Part shown: in pieces, positions 14,401 through 24,060 of the stretch | How positions within the stretch are numbered: the first letter of the stretch is position 1 | Layout: every line of letters begins with the position of its first letter | Assembly (NCBI RefSeq): GCF_963576545.1 | Contig: NC_083638.1 | Coordinates: forward strand, 22,285,590 to 22,349,589 | Source: Limanda limanda | Taxonomy: Eukaryota; Chordata; Actinopteri; Pleuronectiformes; Pleuronectidae | DNA: 64,000 nt | Reading direction: 5' to 3' | Position numbers and translations under genes: made by a program | Notes under the pieces: model-generated | What the model was told of the DNA's origin: nothing | Databases searched by the model: none | What the model saw: the letters and a program-made list of their open reading frames with translations, nothing else

Positions 14401-17400
14401 TGAATAGAAATATAAAAACACACAATCTACTAATGGAGTGTAAATGGAGTGTACATACCAGAAGTCTGACTGACGCACTGGATTTTGTCGTTGAACGGAG
14501 GAAGCTGAGGAAAAAAATAATTACAAATTAGAAGAAAAACCCCACCAGACATTTAGAAATTCAACTAGTATAATAATTACCAGAAGTTTTTATAGAAAAA
14601 TATATAAATAAAAATCACCCTCATTTGACCAATATTTGAGGGCATAAGCAGAATATAATTGTTTTATCTGATTTCTGTGAGATTTTTTGGATCCCTAAGT
14701 CTGAAGGTTTCAAACATCTTTAACAGGAAGTCCTTGTGGTGGACCCGACAGTCAACTCTAAAACTTAAAAATGTCACAATGCCCATCTGAATTATAAATG
14801 TTATCAGTGCGTGACAAAGACCCAACAATATTAAAAATGGGCTATTTCTATATTTTTAACAGCAGGGTGTAACATAACTTTTTGGGTATAAGTAACTATA
14901 ATGGTCTATTAAAGCAAATGACTAGGCTCCATTTTCTTACCTCAACGTAACATCGGGGTGTCACAAAAAACTGATTGATCTCGTCAGGGCTGAACTCCCC
15001 GAAGATGTACTGAGGGAAGAAATCAATGCAACAGTTAGTAATCAAAATCTGGCCATGATGCAAAATTCTAAAGTAATCCTAAATTACCCATCATCACATA
15101 AATATAAAAGAACATGTTAAGCAAAATTCATATACAAGTCACGCACCCAGTTCAGACCTGGCATTGAACACACCACAGTATTGATAACAGATTAAGATCC
15201 AATGGCTCATTTCGTCCACAGGATCTATTTGAATAGGTTCTTGGCCACATTGAAGCACCGCCAACTCAATTTCAATTATCTGGCCTACTACAGTTTCCTT
15301 CAGAAGCAATAAATGTTTACACTTTCACATACATATGCATTTGTGACCATCGCCACAATATTTACACTTTTAGATACATATGCATTTGTGACCATCCCCA
15401 CAATATTAACACTCACTGACAACCTTTTTGTCTTTTCTTTCAAATTAGTATAATCTTATTATTTCGAGCTGTCTTCAACACTGATTCAGTAACTAAAGGG
15501 GTCAGCAATCGCTCTGTCAAGACAGCCATGGTAGGATGTACAAAGGTAAAGCTAGGGCTGGGCGATATGGGAAAAAATGTTATCACGATATGTTTTTCCA
15601 TATTGATCGATCTCGATTCTTATCACGATATGTAGTTTTTGATCAGTTTCCTGAAGCCGTCCCTCTCCACTGTGCTCAGGGGCATCATATCTGTAGCTAA
15701 GCAATAAGTAATAGCGCTCGTTATATTTTTTCCCCGCTTCGATTGTTTTCATATGGGGCAATGGCTGCAAAACACGACTGGATGGACTGTTGTTTTGCTA
15801 ACATAGCATCGCTAACGTTAGCGATGCTATGTTAGCAACGGGAGACTAGTGGTCTTGCCTGTCTCTTTGTTTGGTGTCGTGCAAACTTGAGCCCGCAGAG
15901 TCCAACTCTCTGTGTAATCACTGGGATGGTGCCGTCTCAGGTGACTGAAAAGGTTTGTGGTGTTTCCCGTCCTGGCTGGTACCGACCGCCGGCATATTTT
16001 GCAGACCGGCTTCGTCTGCTCCTCGTCCTTTTAGCCGTATCCAAACCACGTCCACACAACTGACGTCGCGTTACGCTTTTTTTCGACAATGTCTTCGGTT
16101 CCGGGTGATGTAGTGATGTCGCTCTCACATTCGGCATTATTTTCGCTGTCCCCGACTTCAGTTTCACTCATTTTTTCTCCTTTTTCCAACTTCGTTCTCT
16201 CTTGTTCTCTCTCGCAACTGCAGCAGCTCTCATGATGGCAAGGGGGCGTGTCGTGTCCTGCCTGCAGACTGCAGCCGGCAGACTCCGACACTGTTGCGCT
16301 TACTTTTGCCACGTGAGATCGAATACATGTCACGAGGAGATAATCGAAATCGATCAAAATTTTATCGCGATCCCGAATCGGGATCGAAAAATCGCCCAGC
16401 CCTAGGTAAAGCACAACATGAAACGATGAGTCATGCAGCATTACACATGAACCATGAACACAAACAGATCAGATTTGATTCCTTGACTGTTTTCTCTTAA
16501 CTGAGGTGGGTTTTAGAGGCAAACAAAACAAAACACAAACGTCATCTTCAAAACAATCTAAAGCAGGTGTTTGTATTGTTTTAACGTCACACTTTTTTGA
16601 CGGGAGGAAAAAGCCAACAGAGCAGAGACATTTGATGTGATTTTTAAACTCTACATGGATCCAGACAGAACCTCTGCTATCTTCAACCTCCTTATGTCAG
16701 CTGGAAATATGGATCAGTAAATAGTTAATAATTAAATGATGAATCAATTATTTAAGATAACAGCATTGGTGGCTGTTGGCTTACACATTAAACACTGATA
16801 CATTTCTCCAAGATGCATGAAAATAAGAAAAAGGGAACCCACTGGATTGGTCTAAAAGTTCCCATATTTTCGTCATTTAAAAGTTCAGAATTTTGATATT
16901 TGGTGGGCTACTAGAAAATGTTAACAGGTTGTAATTTCTAAAATAAATAGTATTTGTCTCACACCATACATTGCTCTGACTGGTCAGCTGGCTGCTCAGA
17001 TACGGAAACTATAAGCCCATTACCCAGAGGCATCCTGAGCAGGTTTAACACCTGCTGTAGAAATGGTAATTTCGGTCTCTTTCTATTATACCATTCCAAG
17101 CCAAACTCGGTGAGCGGGAGCATTCGCTTTAACTTGTTGATGTGGATGCGTTTAAGAAATATAAATACAGCTAGAGTTTGCTATTCCAAAGAAGGATCTG
17201 CTAAAATCAAGCAAGCCTCGTGGAAGAGATCAGGGAATTTGGAAATGGTCCCCAAGTCATTTCAAAAACTTTGGATATTAATCAGTAGCCACAAGTACGG
17301 TGTCAAAGGGAAATGCTGCCCACCACATGACTTCAACAGTGCAGCACAATCGAGCGAGCATCATGATTTGCAGCAGCTTTTACTCCTCTGGTGCTGAACA

Positions 17401-20400
17401 ATATTATCAATGGGAAGATAAATTCCCAAGTATATCTGGGCCTGAACAATATTATCATGGAGAAGATAAATTCCCTAGTTTAACACAGTATCTTACAAAA
17501 TAATGTCAGGGTGGCATCTCGCCAGCTGAACCGCAGAAGTTGGGTGTTGCAGCAGGACAATTATGCTAAACATGGAAGTAAATCTGCAGAAGTTCTGCAG
17601 AATGACCTCAAGACAACGGTCATAGGAATATGTCGCAATTGAAGTTTTACAAAGAGGAATGGTGCAAAATTTCTCCTGATCTGCAGCTAATGGAAGCACT
17701 TGTTAGAGGTTACTTCTGCCAGAAAAGCGATTTTCAGAAGGGTCACACTTTCTTCCCACTGATTTTTTCAAAATCACACAACTAGCCATGAGAATGACCA
17801 GTGAACTAAACTGACCTCACACCTCTGGAATCATGATTCATGAGGTTTTGAGTGCAGTATTTTCAATTCAGCATTTTTACTTCATAAAAGTGTTACAATT
17901 CAAACTGAAATATTACTTGGCCTCAGCAGTGAGTGACTTCTAGCTCAAAAACTGATTGGTAAGATACATAGATAGGATGAGCTCAAATGCTAATCATGAG
18001 CAAATCAACACTCAGCTGCGGTTTCTCATTTTTAGTCGGTTCCAAGTTGCTGCTGCTGGTTACAACAACAAACGTTACGGTTCGTCATCTGCTGTCACCA
18101 ATTAACTTGACTCCTGTTTGTCTCTCTGGGAAGTTTGTTAAATATTGTTTAAGAGACGAGCACCACCGAACTATAACATTAATGTACAACCCCGGGTGAA
18201 CCGATTCTTCAGTTCCAACTAATTTAGAGTTACACACCTTTTTGTGGGATGAGTCATGTGGCTGTCAGTGTGGGAATTCATCTAAAGGATATTTTCATAA
18301 CGTATCATTCATTCAAAGTTATAAAATGTATATTTTTGGACCATAATCTTGAGTATTTGGCTCAAGAAGCTCTTACAAATGTACTTCTCCCCAGCAGAGT
18401 TATTTCAATGTGTCAATGTTTAATTAACCTCAGAATATCTGATAGGGCCAAGTATCAGCAGTAGTAGAGTTACTAAATAGCAAACGGACTCTGGTTTGCA
18501 TCAGGACCTAAAAACTTGATCAGGACATCACTAATAAATACAGTTTGAGGCAGAAGTGACCTACAGCCCGGATGGAATATTAACATGTGGCTAAAAATAA
18601 AACAAACCATTTGATTAAATTGTGGGCTCAGGCTCACATCAGGCTTTTCCCCCGCACTGCGCATTAATAATGTCGAGTTAAGTGCTCGTACCGATTGGGT
18701 GAACTGTCAATGTACACACGTCAATTACCACTCAGTTGTCTGTGTGTCAAACCCTAATTATCAGAGTGCCAACAAGCCAATACCCAGCCACTGACTGTAT
18801 AATTAATAGCAGGGGGGGAAGAATTGCACAATGTGCTACACATATTTAATTAAACAAATGACTCGAATGCAATATCCCTCTACCCTGAGTTCTCATTACT
18901 CTTATATTTATGAAGTAGATATATAGTTACAAATAAACATTATTATATCTTATTAATTGTGCAATTGTGCTACAACCCTGTCACATGACCTCTGGAGCTT
19001 CAGGGGAAACACCCGTGGTGCCCCCAAGTGTCCACATGAGCATGGAAAACAAAGCCACCGAGAAAAGGTGCAATGAACTCACTAGCCATGCCGTTAATCC
19101 TCTCAGTGCAATAAACAGAGGGACGTGAAAGGGGAGGGCACAGAGAAAAGAAAGTGCAACTCAAGCACATGTAACTCTTTGCAAACGAGGCCCCACGCGA
19201 GGGCCCACAGTGCTGAAATGGCACTACAAGCGACAAACAGCCAGCCATAATCCAATGGCCTCAGGACAGCTAATACAATCACAACAGAAAGAATGTCTCT
19301 TTGCTTCTTTCTGCAGGCGTGCCACACGTACCACACTAAGCTTCCCTTGCTGTTTGTTTGGACTGAGGATTACAACAAATTAGCCATCTGTATGATTTCC
19401 ACACAGTTAAGTGACGACACCACACACACAACAGGGATAGAGGAAGGGCCTAACATAACAGATAGCTTGGCTGCAGTAATATTATAAATTGGGTTGTAAA
19501 AGTATGTATTCACATCCTTTACTTAAGTAAAATGACTAATACCAGACCGATAGTTGTCCACTAGACCACTACAAGTTAAAGACCTGAATTTAAAGTATTG
19601 TCAAAAGCAGGATTTTACTGTTGTAGTTGGTTGAGGTGGAGCACTTTAACATGTTTTTTTTCCTATCGATGCTAATTTTCTCTATCATTGATTGGTTGTT
19701 TGGTCTGAAAATAGTGAGAAATGCCATCACAAATTCTCTATAATATCATATGAATACACAAATTAAAGGTGATAGCCGATGCATTCCAACTCTTTAGCTT
19801 TGCGAACAGGAAGCCAAAGCCTGTTCAAAGGGGATTGTTCAAACAAGGAGCAGACACCAGAAGGCTTCTAGCCCCCAAATCTTCTCCACAATTACAGATT
19901 CAGTATGTTCAAATGCATATTCTGTTCCTAGAGACTACACAATATATACCTGAGGGGTGTTTAAAAATATGATTAAGTTAACCAGACAACTCTTAAATTA
20001 TTGTTCACTGGCAGCAATCATTAAATCATTACCATGACTGAGGTTACAGCCAGCACTACTGTGCTCATTCCCTTAAATTGGCATGCAGCGTTATTAATGG
20101 AAAACTTGGCTGAGCTTGATAATGCTTCAGCACCAATAAGGTCCGACCAGCTTTCAATGAATCCCTGGAGCATACCTGGTCCTGCATATTAGAGTGATGA
20201 AGTAATAGGTTAACTCAGTGATTAATAAGCGTGACATATGGAGTATGACAATGGAAGAAAGGAGTTATTGTCATGTATCTGCTTAAAGACAGGTGCTATC
20301 AAACCAAAAAAAAAATTCAACAAGGTGGCAACACCATTTATTGATGTCAGTGTTTCCCAAATTATAAATAGGCCACAAAACAACCATCTAAGTTATCAAT

Positions 20401-23400
20401 TATTAAGATTTAAAGTTATTCAAACGTGCCTTTTAGCCCATGACGAAGCATGTTCATTTTGCCACTTTTTTATATCAATATCAGAATAAAGATTAGTGCC
20501 ATTATGTTTTAGTGCCAAATTACAGAATCTGTAAGAACCATTTTTGCTTTTCCAGAGAGGTTACAAAGGAGGAGACAAAACCACTTTTACAATCCTAAAT
20601 TCAATATTCCATAACGACAAAGATGGCAACTGTACAACACATGTTCCACCACTCTTCCAAAACAGTCATCTGTCTATCCGTGAATTATAGCAAGCCAACT
20701 GTGTATTGTTCTGTTTATAAGTGCAGAGTTGAGGTTTGCGACACTTTAAATTGATGGTGGTCAGCGGACACAGAGAGATGTCAAATCAACATGGCAGAAT
20801 ATAAAATAAAAGGGTTGGTTGTTTTAACTTTTATATGTTTTTGATCAGATGCACTTCCTGAGGACGGCCACTCCAACAATGCACCATCTGCATTCCTGGG
20901 ACATTAGAGCTATATAAATGGATATTCTACTTCCTGTATCACACTTAAACTGCAGAATAACCCCAAAGCATGTAGACATGGGCAACTGCCCCGATGCCGA
21001 AGCACCGGCGACAACCGTCCTGCAGCACAAGGTCGGTATGCTGTGCTGTAAAGGAAAAAGAAAGGAGAAAAAAGACAAAAGAGTATCCTGAGTTTTTCAG
21101 AATTTTGGCTTCGACTAAGTAACGGAGTATTGGTTCTCGTGACATCCCAAGTACTTGTGTTGTTGTATAGAAAAGTTGGAAAATTGGTCTGTAGGTGAGA
21201 CCATATAGAGGAGTAAGGTAATGCCATTTGTAGCTTTGCTTCTGGTGCATTTTCATTCAGTAAGCATTTGGCCATGACTAAGCAGAAAACTTTGAGCAAC
21301 TTGAACAAGTGTTGGATTTGTTTGTGCATATTAGGTTTTGTAGTATTCCCAAGAATGGTGGTGAATATTACTATCTCACTCAGAATTATGCTTTGCAGGA
21401 AAATAGCATAACAAAAATAAGGTGGATATCACAACAGCAGAGTTCATCATCACTACAATAAACACAGCTGATGTGGTTTGGACTGAAACTTATGTTTGAC
21501 TGCATTTTTGATCAGAGCAGAGTAGATCAGACTGTTATCAGTAAGTTTGATCTGCCATGGATGTTTCCTGCTTACACCACATCTGTAGACTGGTGAGTTG
21601 AAGTATATACACAACATTTGTTATGTAATAAAGATGTAATTTGAGGGCAAAGTATGGTCCCTATGGGATTTAAAGTTTTTTGGAAGAGCATATACAAAGG
21701 ACATAATCTAATGCAAATGCCTGAACTAACCAATGAGCATAAATGAGACTAGGAAAACTAAGTCTTTTTGTTGGCTTCGACAACGTTGGCAAATATCCAC
21801 GTCCATGGTGACATCTGCATCGACGGTGATTAATCACATATTACTGACACTGTTTCATAACTGTTCACACTAAACAACTGAATTGCAGTTTTTCTATATT
21901 TCTAATTGTAACACAACGCTATTTTAAGCATTTTTTAAAAAGTAATTTGTCTGCAATCATCTCAAACTGTGGCCCAGCCTTGCTTTATAGATGACAATGT
22001 AAACAGACTTGTTTAAAAGAGGAAAGATCATGGACGAGCAGGATAGATTACCATATGTAGAATATTAACATGTTTTCGAATTTTCTATTTGTTAGACAGA
22101 AGCTTTATTTGCTGCTGCAGATCCGTTACAGAATTTCCAGAATGATCAGTTTGGCTAAATTCAAATAAATATTCTCTCAAATAAATGGCAGGCCTTCTGT
22201 CTTGTTCTGCCTCTGATATTTTGGCTGCTCCACCTGTTTAACAGCTTATCATTCATTTGAGGGTGGTCGTCAAATCGCTCTTAATGCTATTCATAAATTA
22301 AACTCCACTTGCTGATATATTGGTATCTTCTGACAGAGTAAATAAATGTGACATGAACACTTTCATTTAAATATTAATATTTAGACAGCATTTTACTAGA
22401 AAAAACGTTGCCAACAGGAACAATCACACCCAACAGAACAGTTGATAGGGGTCGAAATGTGGTTGTCTGAGGAAATTAGGCAGAGTTGACAGAGTTCCAC
22501 TGTGATGAGCAGTGCTTTCTGTCCCTGGTTACATTTGACTAAGTCGAAAATCTATTGTCCACTTATCCTCTGCATATTTAAAGAGAACATGACAATAAAC
22601 TAGCATCATGGTAGACAATGTTTCAACATAAAGTTGGAACACGTGTTGTTCATTCATTAGTACGAACAGGAAGTGTGAAAGCATGCACAGTAAAGTCTTT
22701 TGTCAGGTTTGTACAGTCGTTAGCGACGTTGGCTCAGGAACTGCCAGCTGCGTTTAAAGGATGCAATCTGAGGATTGTTTTCAATTTAAATAATGTGGAG
22801 ATTTGTTTACGTTTCATTCGGTGAACGACCAGAAAGCCCAGGCCTGGTGTGTCCCTGCATGCACAGCTAGACTTCAAAATGGGCCTTCCCACATGACAGC
22901 TAACTTCCTCCCATATAACACCGAGCTGGCTAAGCTACCGGCAGCTTCGGCCTCACAGGTCCCGGGTATGTGGCCCCACACCCCCGCCCAGCAGCGTGCA
23001 AGCTCCCCCGTGTTTCTGGTAGTTCCCATATTAAAGAAATGATCGCTGTGAACCGAAGGCCTCCTGTCGCATTTCTGTTCAGCTAACCAGCTAGCGGGCT
23101 GACTGCAATGTGCAGCCACACCACCTGTGCAGAGCTGTTAGCTTGCTAGCGGCTACAGGACCAGCAGGGAAACGTAGCATCCGAGACATCAAACTGCAAA
23201 TAATTAAACGCAAAACACTCAACGAACTCGCCATTACGGCTCCTGACTGCCCAGATACCCAGGGACCAGCAGCTGTGGAGACGTGCGCTGGCGGAGGCCC
23301 GTCGCAGCACTGGCTGAGCAGGTGGGCCATGCACTACACGCAGCAGTTTCGTGGGTCCTTTTCTCTGGGAAACTACACATGACACTTGTAGCATTCGGCA

Positions 23401-23778
23401 CCGACGAGTCGCAGACTTTGACTCAAGCTTCGTGTCTTTCAGCGAAACGGAGCAGTCGAGTCCCGACGAGCTGCAGCAGAAGCTACCGCTGGCCCATTTG
23501 AATGGAGGGACCGAGGGCCTGTTAGCTGCCATGCTGCTGCCGTTTCAATGAGGCTTAAGGGGGGGGCATTAGCAAGCACTTTTCCGTCCTGACGTGTTCA
23601 ATGACACGAGGAGCGACACGTCACATTTAACACCGCGGGGCTGACGTGTGTGCGACAATAATGTGTCGGTGATTTGTGTGTGAATGTTGAAGGCACGCTA
23701 CGCGGCGTGCTGCAGGGGCTGTGTGGCAGGCTAACGTTAGCCTGCTAGCTTAGCTACCTGGTTACTGTGAGAAGCCAT
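2256..23778 (-). CDS. usp10: usp10: ubiquitin-specific peptidase 10 (14 coding exons, 852 aa)
   Basis: Deubiquitinase of the USP (C19) family; the mammalian protein removes ubiquitin from p53 and other cargo, acts on stalled ribosomes and binds the stress-granule protein G3BP. Join (minus strand): 23758-23778, 14941-15009, 14459-14504, 10490-11701, 8009-8100, 7169-7278, 7026-7084, 6671-6774, 6194-6293, 5744-5924, 4520-4685, 3700-3844, 2790-2855, 2256-2443. The sum is 2559 nt, in frame. Seen: N-terminus MASHSNQ-YIFGEF (G3BP-binding FGDF-type motif at residues 10-13), PAM2-like LNPQAPEF (77-84), a Lys-rich RPPGYYSYL block (about 141-155), then a USP domain from about 468. Catalytic residues are Cys476 in NWCYINA, His803 in GGHYTTD and Asp820 in RIDD. 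The human protein is 798 aa; the extra length is in the Ser/Thr/Pro-rich linker of exon 4. The start codon has a strong context (A at -3, G at +4) and matches the human start. Identity is very secure from family resemblance. Confidence 0.97.
2790..2855 (-). CDS. usp10: usp10 coding exon 13
   Basis: 66 nt encoding [21 protein letters not shown] with split codons at both ends. Matches human [21 protein letters not shown]. Confidence 0.94.
3700..3844 (-). CDS. usp10: usp10 coding exon 12
   Basis: Encodes [38 protein letters not shown] and [10 protein letters not shown]. The [12 protein letters not shown] signature is typical of USP catalytic domains. Confidence 0.96.
4520..4685 (-). CDS. usp10: usp10 coding exon 11
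   Basis: Encodes [20 protein letters not shown] through GYTTKTKQE, nearly identical to human. The first base completes an Arg codon. Confidence 0.96.
5744..5924 (-). CDS. usp10: usp10 coding exon 10
   Basis: Encodes an acidic insert ([20 protein letters not shown]) followed by [19 protein letters not shown], as in mammals. The 5' part is variable and low in complexity. Confidence 0.95.
6194..6293 (-). CDS. usp10: usp10 coding exon 9
   Basis: Encodes [20 protein letters not shown] through [17 protein letters not shown] is a USP core motif. Donor GTAAGC. Confidence 0.95.
6671..6774 (-). CDS. usp10: usp10 coding exon 8
   Basis: Encodes [20 protein letters not shown] and ends SSLSEK, a strongly conserved USP10 segment. 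The first base pair completes an Ala codon split across the intron. Confidence 0.95.
7026..7084 (-). CDS. usp10: usp10 coding exon 7
   Basis: 59 nt encoding [19 protein letters not shown] with split codons at both ends. The acceptor GACAG is set by the human reading F-V-R-L. Confidence 0.93.
7169..7278 (-). CDS. usp10: usp10 coding exon 6
   Basis: Encodes [16 protein letters not shown] through TSTPMMDN, nearly identical to human USP10 after the catalytic Cys. Acceptor CTCAG, donor GTAAG. Confidence 0.95.
7460..7745. mobile_element. Degraded non-autonomous DNA element, fish GATTAATCGATT family
   Basis: The stretch contains AACTAATGATTATTTT, ATTATTTTCTTGATTGAT, CAGAAAATAG and ATTAGTTGACAGTC in the order usual for a very common teleost short DNA element whose ends read TAGAGCTGCAAC and GTTGCAGCTCTA. 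Ends are eroded and no target duplication was recognised. It is related to the copy at 54335-54599. Confidence 0.55.
8009..8100 (-). CDS. usp10: usp10 coding exon 5 (catalytic cysteine)
   Basis: Encodes the end of the linker and the start of the USP domain: [11 protein letters not shown], then [15 protein letters not shown]. The Cys in NWCYINA (Cys476) is the family nucleophile. Acceptor CCCAG, donor GTATCC. Confidence 0.95.
8101..10489 (-). other. usp10: usp10 intron 4
   Basis: 2.4 kb between the catalytic-Cys exon and the large linker exon. AT-rich with no coding potential, RNA gene or recognisable repeat. Confidence 0.85.
10490..11701 (-). CDS. usp10: usp10 coding exon 4 (large linker exon)
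   Basis: About 404 codons, starting [13 protein letters not shown] (human [12 protein letters not shown]). Contains the PAM2-like LNPQAPEF, the poly-Lys RPPGYYSYL block, a long Ser/Thr/Pro-rich disordered stretch and the conserved PKSWASLFH motif before the catalytic domain. Most of the length difference from human lies here. The acceptor is a CAGCAG tandem, so the exon may also end at 11704 (+1 Ala). Confidence 0.95.
11702..14458 (-). other. usp10: usp10 intron 3
   Basis: 2.76 kb. Mostly AT-rich; includes fragments near 12090-12160 and 13240-13305 that resemble the ends of an eroded hAT-type element. No exon-like sequence seen. Confidence 0.8.
13240..13310. mobile_element. Possible eroded hAT terminal fragment
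   Basis: Contains TATCGGTATTGGCTGATACT followed by GATCAGTGATCATCCGCC and AAAACCTGATTGG. This order resembles the subterminal region of fish hAT elements whose end reads TAGGGATGCACCGATCAGG. No terminal inverted repeat or duplication remains, so the assignment is weak. Confidence 0.3.
14459..14504 (-). CDS. usp10: usp10 coding exon 3
   Basis: 46 nt, [15 protein letters not shown] plus one base. Weakly conserved apart from the leading LPP, but its phase joins exons 2 and 4 exactly. Donor GTATG, acceptor CTCAG. Confidence 0.88.
14505..14940 (-). other. usp10: usp10 intron 2
   Basis: 436-bp AT-rich intron with GTAAG donor and CCTCAG acceptor. Nothing else recognised. Confidence 0.85.
14941..15009 (-). 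CDS. usp10: usp10 coding exon 2 (FGEF motif)
   Basis: 23 codons, phase 0 at both ends, between CTCAG acceptor and GTAAG donor. Begins [10 protein letters not shown] and ends TPRCYVE. It carries the short G3BP-binding motif, here FGEF rather than FGDF. Confidence 0.95.
15316..15405. repeat. Tandem duplication, 2 x 45 bp
   Basis: Two adjacent copies starting TTTACACTTT at 15316 and 15361 share ATACATATGCATTTGTGACC and CCACAATA, differing at a few positions. Confidence 0.85.
15545..15552 (+). repeat. Left target-site duplication of the hAT element
   Basis: GGTAAAGC immediately left of the inverted repeat; an identical copy lies at 16405-16412. Confidence 0.9.
15795..15838. repeat. Perfect 44-bp palindrome with no spacer
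   Basis: Two 22-bp arms (15795-15816 and 15817-15838) are exact reverse complements. The centre is GCTAACGTTAGC. It lies inside the hAT element, at the stop of the transposase remnant. Confidence 0.95.
15827..16171 (-). pseudogene. Remnant of a hAT transposase N-terminus with BED zinc finger
   Basis: From ATG at 16169-16171 the frame encodes 46 residues ending VVWTWFGYG, then a TAA (complement 16031-16033). In the same frame it continues with [16 protein letters not shown], a [15 protein letters not shown] segment and a final stop inside the palindrome (15827-15829). The Cys-x2-Cys and His-x4-His pattern with NTTNLFSHL is the BED finger of hAT transposases. One in-frame stop and the missing catalytic domain make it non-functional. 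Confidence 0.8.
16405..16412 (+). repeat. Right target-site duplication of the hAT element
   Basis: GGTAAAGC, identical to 15545-15552. Confidence 0.9.
17394..17485. repeat. Tandem duplication, about 2 x 48 bp
   Basis: CTGAACAATATTATCA starts at 17394 and again at 17442, each followed by a GAAGATAAATTCCC block, with a few differences between copies. Confidence 0.8.
19680..19740 (+). mobile_element. Short fragment of the fish GATTAATCGATT DNA element
   Basis: Contains ATTGATTGGTTGTTTGGTCT followed by GAAAATAGTGAGAAATGCC and ATCACAA, the internal consensus of the family seen at 7460-7745 and 54335-54599. Ends are lost. Confidence 0.5.
23758..23778 (-). CDS. usp10: usp10 coding exon 1 (start)
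   Basis: Encodes MASHSNQ, equivalent to MALHSPQ in human USP10, and ends at a GT donor (gtagct) exactly where human also splits before YIFG. The exon continues 5' as untranslated leader. Confidence 0.9.
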
Positions 23779-23870
23779 GCTCCCGGTGAGGTTCCCTCTC
23801 CTCCGCTGACAAGACGAAAACTCCCCCGGGAAGGTGTCGTGGCTCTGCGGTGACAGTCACGAAACGTGTC

Positions 23871-23939
23871 CTACTTCGACGCCATCGTCATCGTTCCAAC
23901 GGGGTCCTGCAGGTCGAGAGTCTGCTCCGTGTACCGCAT
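23871..23939 (-). CDS. Upstream ORF 3 in the usp10 leader (22 aa)
   Basis: Starts MRYTEQTLD and ends at TAG (complement 23871-23873). Its ATG overlaps the stop of upstream ORF 1 as TGATG. It is present in the mRNA only if transcription starts upstream of about 23940. Confidence 0.4.
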   Translation of the reverse strand: MRYTEQTLDLQDPVGTMTMASK

Positions 23940-23989
23940 CAGCACTTCACGCCGCTCGCCGGGCCGTCAGCGCCATGTCTGCCTGCCAT
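23939..23989 (-). CDS. Upstream ORF 1 in the usp10 leader (16 aa)
   Basis: ATG at 23987-23989 in strong context (A at -3, G at +4) encoding MAGRHGADGPASGVKC, then TGA. The surrounding AAGATGGC also resembles a YY1 site, often found just downstream of transcription starts, so it could be a DNA element, an ORF or both. Confidence 0.4.
   Translation of the reverse strand: MAGRHGADGPASGVKC
23947..23976 (-). CDS. Upstream ORF 2 in the usp10 leader (9 aa)
   Basis: ATGGCG start (complement 23974-23976) and TGA stop. It overlaps upstream ORF 1 in another frame. Confidence 0.35.
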   Translation of the reverse strand: MALTARRAA

Positions 23990-24048
23990 CTTCCTCCTGC
24001 TAGCAGAGCAGCGCGCCGTCGCTTGTAGCACCGACACGACCCACAAAC

Positions 24049-24056
24049 ACTTCCGG
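24049..24056. promoter_or_regulatory. usp10: ETS/GABP-type site upstream of usp10
   Basis: ACTTCCGG, the consensus ETS core, placed just upstream of the probable usp10 transcription start. Motif match only. Confidence 0.4.
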
Positions 24057-24060
24057 TCAG

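Larger units (their letters stand above)
15553..16404 (-). mobile_element. Non-autonomous hAT transposon, 852 bp
   Basis: Perfect terminal inverted repeats TAGGGCTGGGCGAT at 15553-15566 and ATCGCCCAGCCCTA at 16391-16404. It is flanked by identical 8-bp duplications GGTAAAGC, the hallmark of hAT insertion. Inside are a broken N-terminal transposase segment on the minus strand and a perfect 44-bp palindrome. The catalytic RNase-H-like domain is absent, so it cannot move by itself. The intact duplication suggests a fairly recent insertion. Confidence 0.93.
15010..23757 (-). other. usp10: usp10 intron 1 (8.7 kb)
   Basis: Separates the 7-codon first exon from the rest of the gene. Contains two short tandem duplications (15316-15405 and about 17394-17485), a hAT element (15553-16404), a fragment of the GATTAATCGATT family near 19680-19740 and, nearest exon 1, a GC-rich CpG-containing stretch (about 22860-23757). 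ORFs inside, including 16954-17397, show no recognisable protein. Confidence 0.85.
22860..24060. promoter_or_regulatory. usp10: CpG-rich region spanning the usp10 first exon and promoter
   Basis: Clearly richer in G+C and CpG than the surrounding AT-rich DNA. It covers the usp10 start exon and predicted leader, and contains an ETS-type ACTTCCGG at 24049-24056. It extends some 900 bp into intron 1. Island status is judged by eye, not calculated. Confidence 0.6.

Noticed and set aside
16954..17397. 147-aa plus-strand ORF in usp10 intron 1
   Set aside because: No recognisable domain, no codon pattern, no splice context; likely chance.
18480..18540. Possible hAT terminus (GATCAGGACATCACTA)
   Set aside because: Too short and without inverted partner or target duplication to call.
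23110..23540. Overlapping ORFs on both strands in the GC-rich part of usp10 intron 1
   Set aside because: Long frames are expected in GC-rich CpG DNA; none resembles a known protein.
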